Assembly: GCF_021134715.1 (NCBI RefSeq)
Contig: NC_060026.1
Span: 10,283,001 to 10,347,000, forward strand
Direction: 5' to 3'
Source of the DNA: Daphnia pulex
Taxonomy: Eukaryota > Arthropoda > Branchiopoda > Diplostraca > Daphniidae
Length of the DNA: 64,000 nt
A program made the position numbers and the translations under genes. This document shows, in pieces, positions 55,894-64,000 of the stretch. The number at the start of each line of letters is the position of its first letter. Position 1 is the stretch's first letter. The notes beneath the pieces were generated by a model, which did no database searches, had not been told where the DNA came from, and saw nothing but the letters and a program-made list of their open reading frames with translations.

Positions 55894-56353
55894 CTTAAAT
55901 TATCCGAAATATGTTCAAAAAAAGGAAGAGAGAGAGAAACAGTAACAGACGGAAATAGAGAAAAAAAAAACAATTGAACTTTAGCCGGTTTCCACATTCT
56001 TCACTTGGTCAGGTATTCAAATAACTCACCCGCACGTGTCAGTAATCTCCGATGACGTTGAAGCAAGTCCGTCGACACAAAACTGGAAATCATAATATTG
56101 GCACCACACGGTGCTACATCTTGGCAGAAATGCAGGTAACACAATGTCCATCGCCATCTGATAGCGGCACGTCGAGTGCAGCGGACAAGTGCGGTCCATT
56201 GTTGACGTTTTCAGGAGCGGTGAACACTGCGAACAGCGGATGCAGCACCGTCACTCTACGTCAAACAGAAATCGTTTCAAAAATTATACAATCACTATAC
56301 TGTCGTATACACGAGAGTTTTTTTTCTTGTTTAGAGGAGTAGGAGGAGGACTG
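55894..56353. other. region upstream of USP relic
   Basis: Opposed frames of about 95 codons (for example plus 56052-56342) overlap. The minus strand has HPLFAVFTAPENVNNGPHLS followed by stops, possibly the lost 5' part of the protease gene. Not supported further. Confidence 0.3.
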
Positions 56354-56517
56354 TAGTGATGTTACGTTTAACTTAACGGATAACGTAAAAAATGCGTTAA
56401 CGTACTGTTTCAAACGACGCAGTAATTATCGTACTAACTTAACTTATCAATTTCAAAGCCACGTTAACTTAACGGATAACGTAAACGTAGTCGAAATCCT
56501 ATAACGTAACATCACTA
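56354..56517. mobile_element. 164-bp MITE with TAGTGATGTTACG ends
   Basis: TAGTGATGTTACG at the left and its exact inverse at the right bound 164 bp. Inside, aacttaacggataacgtaa occurs twice in the same orientation. TAGTG-type ends suggest a hAT-like element. No clear 8-bp duplication is seen. Confidence 0.7.
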
Positions 56518-58354
56518 ATAAAAACCAAAATTCTCTCCTGCAGAATCTTCTTTGACTCCATCCCCAGTCGTAAAAATGTCACTAGGCGTCCGGAAGCAAC
56601 AAGCCAACGAAGCTCCCCTCTCATCCTCGATAGGAAAACTTTCGCCTTTAGCTTAAGCGGCCAAACTCGCAACGTCTTGGCCAAAATGGAAAAAAAGGAG
56701 ACAAAAACCACAACAACAAACATGGAAAATAAATTCCATTTTGGCGCAGAGAAGAAGAAGAAGAAGGAAAAGGGCGTCAGAACGGCCTCATGTCTCGTCG
56801 AATTGTTTGGCGACCCACATTGGGGCAACTACAATATCTGTCAGTGCGGATTGCGCCAACGCAAATGAAAACGTTTCAATCGGAGCATTTCGCCGCCGCC
56901 GTCGTGTTCCAGTGCCTCAGCTTTCCTTGAGATAAACAAAAGATGTACACATTTATAACAGATTCAAATTCTTCTCCTTTTTGGGGATGGATTTAGTGTT
57001 TCATCCGGCCCTTTTTAGGTAGAGAGAGAGAGAGACTATTGAAAGTGAACTAATAGGCAAAGCAAGATAGGCAAAGCAAAATAAGGTTAGAGAACTGAAA
57101 CTTGGTGACCAAATAAAAGAAATGATGTTTTATCATATGTCTTCGGTTCGCTACGGAGTTATTAACAGATCACGAGAAAAAAATTGTTTGCCTATTTTTG
57201 ATTTTTTGGCAGTTTTTCGGATTTTTATCAAGAAAAGGGAAAACAAATTTAAGAGCTCAAACTTGGTATACGCTTTTCTTAGAATATTAAACACCCTAAT
57301 ACAAAAGTTTGTAAAAATTAAAAAAATAAAGTCAAATATGAAACACCTAAGGTACATGGTATCGTGTAGATGTGTAGATAATCTTACACAACAATGGCCA
57401 TCACATTCCATGTTCCAACAAGCCTCAAATTTTAAGAATTGTGTTGATTGACTATAACACTGACACACAGAAAGTTTAAGTGTGTCAGATGAACTTATTG
57501 AGATGTATGAAATAGGAGAGTCCCCACCGAAGTGTTCTCCTGGTGGACTCTAGGTTAAATTAATTGATTCAGTGAGTATTCCAGGTGATTTGATGATGTT
57601 TGTTACGGTTAAAATACCGAGAGAATTTAACAGAAAGGAAGCAGTTAATAAAATTTACGCAGGGAGAGAGTGGATGGAGCCGCCAGAAGTAGTACAGACG
57701 GCCAAAGGCAAACTAAAAACGTTTTTTTATGTCTACTTTTGGTTTCATTTTTCTGTTCAACTTCAACTGAAAAATTAACAAAAGAGTGATTTTTTGCGAC
57801 AATTGTACTACGTAATTGAACTCTGAAATTCAACCAGTATTGACGGTAAAATGCAAATTATCGATGGCGAAATTTTCAGCGCCCATCCTCTTTTTGCAGA
57901 CGAATAATAATTGTGAAGTTTTACAGAACTGAAAACAAAACTTTGTGTCATCTTTTATAAAACGGTTATCAACTTGTAAGATTATATGTTAAATTATACA
58001 GTAAATTATTTCTTTTTATGTCTATTTAATAAAAGGTACAATTAGTCAATGACTACTGATGAAAGAGTCTTGTTTTTTTTTCTGTCCGATCATTCTGCGA
58101 ATTTGTTTGATTCTTCTTGCGAAGAAGAAAAAAGTTCGATTGACGAAGACGTAGATGCAGACAGTTTGTCCTTTATTACTTCAGTTGAGATAGAACGTCA
58201 CCCAAGTTTCTTAATGTCATATTTTTATATTTTGATCCAGACTTCTTTAGATATTTTAGATTGACCAGAACAAATTTTCAATTGCAATACAACAGTTTTA
58301 GGCAGAAAATCAATGTTATTGGGCAGTTTTGCAATTTTATTTTTTTAATATAAG
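56518..58354. other. spacer; possible 5' part of a transposon gene
   Basis: Contains a (ga)n tract at 57021-57035 and several overlapping frames. The plus-strand frames at 57572-57778 (REFNRKEAVNKIYAGREWM) and 58049-58264 (acidic SSCEEEKSSIDEDVDADS) look somewhat protein-like and may be exons leading into the transposase fragment below. Unproven. Confidence 0.3.
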
Positions 58355-58530
58355 GAGATTTCATTAAGTTGCCACACAGGAATGAAATCCCAGCTATTTC
58401 AAGACAATTCCGCAGAAAAGTGATGTTCCCAGGGGTATTATGCGCTTTAGATGGCTATCACGTTCCTTTCCACCCAAAGTCCCCCAACAAAACACCTTAT
58501 CGTAACCATACAAAGATTTTGTTCATTTGA
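58355..58530 (+). pseudogene. Harbinger-type (DDE_Tnp_4) transposase fragment
   Basis: After tataag the frame reads IKLPHRNEIPAISRQFRRK, VMFPGVLCALDGYHVPFHP and SPNKTPYRNHTKILFI, then stop. FPGVLCALDGYH corresponds to the G.IDGTHI block that carries the first catalytic Asp in HARBI1/PIF-type transposases, with Y.NH.K following as usual. No further DDE segments are found in phase downstream, so it is a fragment. Confidence 0.6.
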
Positions 58531-58927
58531 AGGATAGGGAATGGCCGGATAGGGCTATAAAGTGGTTCGAGGTTGCCATCTTGGATGGGTTTTCCCAGTT
58601 TGGTGCAACCTCAAACATCAAAGCATTGGCTTGTTTAATATTTTTGGTGGAAAAAAAATTAAAGTGAACAATTTTTGTAATGAGTGTAGTTTAAAATGCC
58701 TTAAATTTCAATATTTTATAAAAATCTTGAACCGATAGCAAAGAATCGGTTGATAGAGCTGTTGTCGTCGTTGAAAAAATATCGTCGTTGATCTTTGGAA
58801 AATATCGTTATGTCATTCCAATGGTTCCTGCAGTAACGTGGCCTAAGCTAATTGACTATTTCCAAAATGAAAAAAAGTCGAAATACTGGAGATCCAATGC
58901 AAGTTCAAAAGAAGAGATCGTGTTGCC

Positions 58928-59275
58928 ATGGAGCAGAATCTGGATAACCAATGGTTTAGGAACTTTAGTGGGTTAGAGCTGGCAAGCAACACAGTCGTGC
59001 TGAAAGCCAAGGTATATTCATCAAACTATTCTTCGTGTAATGTGAATCACATTTTATATTTCATTTATACATTAGGTTACAGCGTCACAAACATTAAGTA
59101 CAACATACTATCTTGGGTAGCCTGTACCAAGGACGGTATGGTTCAATTTTCTCATTGCACATGTCCAGCAGAGTAATATTTCATCTAACCGTTTTGTTAT
59201 TTTAACAATATTATTAGTCTACATAATAGTTAAATTGTCTTCCAGTCTAGGTGAACATGTAATCATTGTATGTAA
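58928..59275 (+). pseudogene. SWIM zinc-finger transposon protein, 5' part, truncated at an inversion
   Basis: NTVVLKAK|gtatat splices to ttag|VTASQTLSTTY. A small frame slip follows, then WVACTKDGMVQFSHCTCPA with donor AGA|gtaata and acceptor cttccag|TCTAGGTGAA (59246). This is the first half (C-x-C) of a SWIM finger as found in the YqaJ/SWIM proteins of ISL2EU-type transposons. After LGE the sequence diverges into non-coding DNA. The expected C-x-H half lies inverted at 59625-59502. Confidence 0.6.
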
Positions 59276-59501
59276 TCACTATAATTGGTTGGATCGAGAG
59301 CACCTATGGCAGCAGGTTTCTTCATTTCAACAAGATCTTTCGAACACTTCCTAAGTGTTCTTCTGTTGGATTTTTAAACGATGACCATGACGTTATTGGA
59401 TTTAGATGAGTACCGAATATGCCAACTCTACTGAAACATTCATATGAAATTTAATGTTTATTAAGTAAGGACATAATGATGCTGTCAAATGTCTTTATTA
59501 C

Positions 59502-59625
59502 TTGCTTTGAAGTGTTGTCTATCCAAGCACATTTTTCTTCTGTGAAACTAGTGTTTGTCTGAACTTCATGAGCTGATATCACTGCATGCAGTAGGGTTGC
59601 GACATGTGTGCACATTTCACCTAGA
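59502..59625 (-). pseudogene. SWIM zinc-finger transposon protein, inverted 3' part
   Basis: Acceptor cttccag then LGEMCTHVATLLHAVISAHE and TEEKCAWIDNTSK, with donor AGCAA|gtaata. This is the second half of a SWIM finger (C-x-H) with the following conserved C-x-W. The acceptor region (gtcttccagtctaggtgaa, 19 bp) is identical to that at 59236-59254 on the other strand. Confidence 0.6.
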
Positions 59626-61380
59626 CTGGAAGACCCTTGGGCAGCTTCAGTTATGTTGGTAAGAAAAAAAATATGTGAGTCATCGTTTTTGTATTGATTA
59701 TAGAATATCAAATTTAGTCCCTAGAAGATACGTGAACCCGTTGTTATTAATTGATGCAATCATCCACAACTTTTTTTTTAAAACAGCCAAATTTCCTTAA
59801 AAGTAAGCCCCAGAAGAAGTTATTGTTTAATCAAATTCGGCCAGACAGCGCAACGTCACACCCAGGACTGGTATGAACAAAAAGCGTGCCTTCGACCATT
59901 AAGGTTAAAAAATTTACTTTTATTCATTTGATAGTTTTGAAAACATTGTGGTGCATCCACCATGAATTTGAAATTGTTTGCGTGGTATCGTTATCGCTCA
60001 TCATCTTCGCCATCGTTCAGCGTCCTCCTAAATGGCTCATCGTCATCCTTACGGCAGACCAAATCGGCAATTGGACTTTCCATCCATCCTCATGGCACGT
60101 AATCCCTGGTTCGTCCCGGCTTCTCATTTGAACTCTTTGAAAAGACGTAAATTACTTTAGTAGATTTTGTCCGACTTATGGTGGTTGGTCAATTCTCATC
60201 AGCCTTTGTATTTTCTAACAAAGAAAATGATCCCACCATGGTCAGTTTTGCATACTGTTATGTTAAATCGTCGATTCCTTCATATAAAGCAGTCAATTCG
60301 AATTTTTCCCTTTACCGTCGTGCATATTTTCAATCGTAGATACCAAACAGGGAATTTCACCTTAAAATTTCATTTTTTTGTCGATACTTTATTGGACCGT
60401 CTTCTTCGTTTCGCACTTATTGCTTCGCCAATACTTTTATGGGGTCGTCAATTACGATTTAAATTTTTGTTTTGCGCCCTTTTTCAGTCTTCACCTATCT
60501 TTACCTTCACGATACCCAACAAAGGACAGTCGATTGGAATTTTCTATTTGTTCGTTTCGAAATTCATCGATACTTTTATAAGTCCGTCGACTTTAACTTC
60601 ATTTAGACTGATCGTTATATTCGAAGTGAATTCCACTGTGTTTTTTCTCTTACATCGTTGTCGATACCTTTCATGGCCAACAGTCTTAATTTTTGAATTT
60701 TTATTTTGCGACATTGTTGCGGATTGGCATCACGCAATGCCAGGATCGACCGTCACGAAAGGTACAAGAGGGAGCCCTGTTATTCCACTAGCTACTCCTC
60801 GCGAGGAATCCCCATTTGAATTTTGTTTACTTTTACCTGATTTATTTCTTCAATACAAATTGTAAGTTACTGGATTGTTTTTTCTTGAGTGAATCTTTTA
60901 TTTCTGTCTGCAAAAAACTCTTAACCCCCATAATAATAAAAAAAAACATTCAGTAAAACACTCATCATTTCGCGAAAGAAGAAAAGCGGTGAAGCTCAGA
61001 AGTAAGTTGATTTGTACCAAATTAGGGCTTTATAGACAGCATAATTAGGAACATCACACATGTTAAGGGGTAGAATTCCGAACTATTGACTTAAATTAGT
61101 CTAAAAATTAACCTAGAGTTAGTTTAGCTAACTGTAAAGTTTTGACTTTAAGCGACTAAAAGTTTGAACTACTTATCAGTTCGATTCCGAACAAAAAAGT
61201 TAAGAATATTTTGTTTAACTCAAAGAAACTTGACTCATCATTACTTTGGTTTTTAACTAACCTTTAGAAGATAAGAACCAATGCGGGAGGCTCTTACTGA
61301 AGACAACTCTATAGTAAAATGTAAACTTTGAAAAACTGGTCTCACACAGCAATACAACGTATCACAAATAGTTTCTGTGA
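59626..61380. repeat. AT-rich region with degenerate 'tcgatac' repeats
   Basis: Between about 60335 and 60715 the words tcg(a/c).atac and gtcga/gtcg..tt..aattttt.ttttgcg recur (near 60378, 60427, 60508, 60569, 60661) at uneven spacing. A 232-codon plus-strand frame (60167-60865) runs across them and is very rich in Phe, Leu and Arg. It is probably a by-product. The rest of the interval shows nothing supportable. Confidence 0.35.
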
Positions 61381-61382
61381 AA

Positions 61383-62675
61383 ATAAAATGAGCGGACGGG
61401 ATAAGCGAAAAACCTCTGTTGCTGCAACTAGGAAAGGAAAACGGGATCCTCGGTTACAGAAGGAATTAGAGACTCTGTTCAAATAATTATAAACAAGGTA
61501 ATATACTGCTCCATGTTTTTCAGTTGGATAAATTATTTGATTCTGAGCAAAAGCTTTATTGAGTTGCATCAATACGTTACGTAGTTACGTTAATAATGTA
61601 AGCCAAATAGACAAGCAGAATATTTGGAAGGGACACCCAGAGTGTTCTGAAAAATCACTTGACGCAGTTGAAAAAAATTGCATAACTTCACAAAGGCAGC
61701 TAGGACAGCTATCAGGAACTACAATTCTGGCTTGCCAGAAACAGGTAATGAAGTTCGATGGAAATTACGCACTTTAACATTCTTAATTTACTTCCCCCTC
61801 TTAGGAGGAAGACCGTTAGAAAGCAATGGGGTTTAATCCCCACTATACTACAAATACTACAAGCAAATTTTAGGCCTTGACAATCCATCTGTTGCTGCTA
61901 CTGTTATTCCCGTAAATTTTTTTCTTTATTGTATTAAAGCTAATTTTTACATCCAACTTCAACTACAGGGAGCAGTGGACACTGATGATGCACTTATAAG
62001 TAATGAGAACAATCAACTTAGACAACTTAGACAATTTAATTCAGCGACTTAACAAAAAGCCACCGAAGAGAGTAATATTCTTTCATGAACATTTTTTATT
62101 GATATACTTATACCAATTGTTTTAGACTTTAAGACGAGTCATATATAGTGAAGAATCGATTGAAGGAACACCACTTCAAACGACGCCTGTACGTGGGCAG
62201 TTAGCTATAGGAGATGGCTGGGGTACTGAAGACTTTTCGTAAGCTAAAACTAGTCAAGTTATCAATAAGTGAAAATCCTATATCAAGAAAATTTCTGTTG
62301 CTGCGAAACGATCTCATTCCACGCCAGTCCCGAGTTCTTCTACTTCTGTCGAAATACCTAAAAGTGTTACAAGATCTAACTCGACTGATTCTTCTGTCGA
62401 ATGTATACCACCCTCGGCAACCTCGGCAATCCTTAATTTTAAAAAAGAAGAGAGATTCGTTGACACTGAGACAAACAATGAAAAAAGCTAAATTTTCTGT
62501 GCGTAATTCAGCGGTCTCACCGGCCAAAATCAGACTGAAAGAGGCCCGTCTTCGTGTCATAACTTTTGTAATGACAGTAAGAGAAATGTTAGACGAAACC
62601 CTATCAAAAAATTTAATTCCACAAAATCTTTTGGATGTACTTTACAATGTGGAAGAAAACGTTTCAGTTTTGTGA
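61383..62675 (+). pseudogene. multi-exon gene relic, unknown family, next to Harbinger transposase
   Basis: Coding-like exons follow one another. The first is MSGRDKRKTSVAATRKGKR then a stop (61389-61487). The others are EKSLDAVEKNCITSQRQLGQ ending KQ|gtaatg (61745); LGLDNPSVAATVIP|gtaaat (about 61915); GAVDTDDALISNENNQLRQL (about 61971-62052); TLRRVIYSEESIEGTPLQTT up to GWGTEDFS-stop (62126-62240); and a Ser/Thr-rich TPVPSSSTSVEIPKSVTRSN. The last segment, RLKEARLRVITFVMTVREML, ends at 62675. Stops break it at several points. Position beside a Harbinger transposase suggests the element's accessory (Myb/SANT-type) protein, but no SANT domain is visible. Confidence 0.35.
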
Positions 62676-62728
62676 AAAATTCCACTAGTCTGAGTGTATA
62701 TTTGGCTCGTTGTCCCAGTTGGTCTAAG

Positions 62729-63936
62729 TTATTCCGCTGCTAGGTCTTCTTCAACCTCAATGTCCACGTCGTCATCAATTCCCCAATCGTCATACAGTGG
62801 CATTTTCAAACTAATAGCAAGATTATGAAGTACACAGCAAGCTACTGTTATACTAAATGGGAAAACCATTTCTTTTGGTTTATAAAACATAAAGCAGTAT
62901 ACAAATACCAAAAAACTCTAGTGGGGGGGTCATCCTTACCTTAGAGTGTAATACGTTAAATCTCTTCTTTAATATTCCAACGCTTCTTTCAATTACGCAA
63001 CGTGTTGTTTTGTGGGTGAAGTTGAATTGAATCTGCAACAAAAACTTGGCTTTCAGGGAAAACATTTCTTATATAAAATCATGTTCCAATAAAACCTTGT
63101 AGTTTTCTACTGGGTCCGTGTAAGGTACAAATAAATAAGGCGTGTTGGCATAACAACTGTCACATAGAAGAAATCCTGAACCAAAATGGCCAGCCTCAAA
63201 TTTTCTACCAATTGAACTTTCTTTTAAAATTGAAGAGTCGTGACAGGACCCGGGTTTAGTGGCACAGATGTTTAGAAATCTGTTATTGTCACAAATACCC
63301 TATTGGCATCTATTGCAGTACAGAAAAATTTACCTGCACGTTAATTGAATGGTTTTTCTTGCGATTTTCGTATGCTTTCTCAATCAACACAGGCCGTTGG
63401 AGTCTAACATGCGTTCCTTCAACACAACCTATTATACCGGGTATGCGAGAAATATCCGAAAAATCGTTCTTCACCTATAAAACCAATGCGTTCAGTGGGC
63501 TAATAAATTATATATGAAATTGCTGTTTAATTAATCTTAGTCAAGTTGTCAGTAAAATAAATGTGTTTGCTGGATATCAAAGACAAAGTAAGATATACTG
63601 CATTTATTGATCGTGAAACCGAAGACTGACTGTTACAAAGAACATTACTGACAACTGGCTTCAAAGTTCTAGTAGCATATAATTGCAAAGCTATGAGAAC
63701 CATGTCAAGAAGACAAAGGTTCCTCTTTGCTTTAGTTTTCCTTATTTTCGGTAAAAGATGAGCAATCTAACTCTATACCAGAGATGCTTACCAAGAATAT
63801 TTTACTGTATTTTCAGTGTAATTGAATATTGAATAAAGTAATAATACCTGTAATATATTCGATAGAAGGTCGATCGAAACGAAAGGTTGTTATCAATTTC
63901 TCTTCACAAAAATATGAAAACACATCTTTCCTAGTA
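62729..63936 (-). CDS. PIF/Harbinger transposase (HARBI1-like), probably inactive
   Basis: Exons 63936-63848, 63729-63599, 63474-63334, 63299-63096 and 63032-62940, and a last exon ending at the stop at 62729, follow the HARBI1/DDE_Tnp_4 order. Landmarks: TTFRFDRPSIEYI, LIALQLYATRTLKPVVSNVL and SVSRSINA, IPGIIGCVEGTHVRL, YENRKKNHSINVQ, CATKPGSCHDSSIL, GSGFLLCDSCYANTPYL, CVIERSVGILKKRFNVLHSK, VACCVLHNLAISL. The second Asp (LLCD) and the Glu (ERSVG) of the triad are present. The first, normally Asp in IDGTH, is Glu (VEGTH). The junction to the last exon does not keep phase with the best splice sites, suggesting decay. The true start upstream of 63936 is not settled. It would cut and paste its own element. 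Confidence 0.7.
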
Positions 63937-64000
63937 CTGTAAAATATAAGGAGACATCTTCTTCAAACTCGGCTTTGTTCCCTTTTTACATCACTGTCAC

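Noticed and set aside
60167-60865. 232-codon plus-strand frame
   Set aside because: It is extremely Phe/Leu-rich, lies on degenerate repeats, and has no recognisable motif or splice partner.

Overview
The window looks like nuclear DNA of an arthropod, most likely a branchiopod crustacean such as Daphnia. This is an inference from very compact genes with many GT-AG introns of about 50-90 bp, AT-rich spacers, small fold-back DNA elements, and the recognisable animal orthologues. No species can be proven from the sequence alone. There are no prokaryotic features, no CRISPR array and no complete tRNA or rRNA gene.

The core is a dense block of housekeeping genes from 29.4 to 46.3 kb: FIGNL1 (-), NDUFA6 (+), TRMT61A (-), a BIG/ARFGEF1-2 Sec7 ARF-GEF of 21 exons (-) and a TMEM104-like transporter of 10 exons (-). 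I rebuilt each by hand, and the summed exons are multiples of three. FIGNL1 and NDUFA6 are head to head over 287 bp. NDUFA6 and TRMT61A converge. A 1.9 kb THAP-gene DNA transposon sits between the ARF-GEF and TMEM104, about 250 bp upstream of the ARF-GEF start codon.

The flanks are accessory and decaying. Three broken or partial copies of a SYNCRIP/hnRNP R/ACF-type gene (N-terminal unit plus RRMs) lie on the minus strand at 0.09-1.07, 47.8-49.0 and 50.5-51.1 kb. From 52.3 to 55.9 kb there is an intact-looking small FHA-domain gene and a dead ubiquitin-specific protease. From 57 to 64 kb there are Harbinger-type transposase pieces, a SWIM-finger gene split by an inversion, and a multi-exon Harbinger transposase. 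From 17.5 to 19.9 kb is a Ser/Thr mucin-like gene with 498-bp higher-order repeats. Other left-flank items are two short unknown spliced genes (5.6-6.7 kb), a decayed gene near 12 kb, a solo LTR, tandem repeats, and five fold-back elements.

The observation most worth following is that the 272-bp fold-back element at 22.5 kb and the THAP transposon at 41.6 kb share terminal sequence, an AT flank and an internal box. They appear to be one ISL2EU-like family. No new gene system with a clear common function was found. The novelty lies in transposon biology, gene decay and a few orphan genes.
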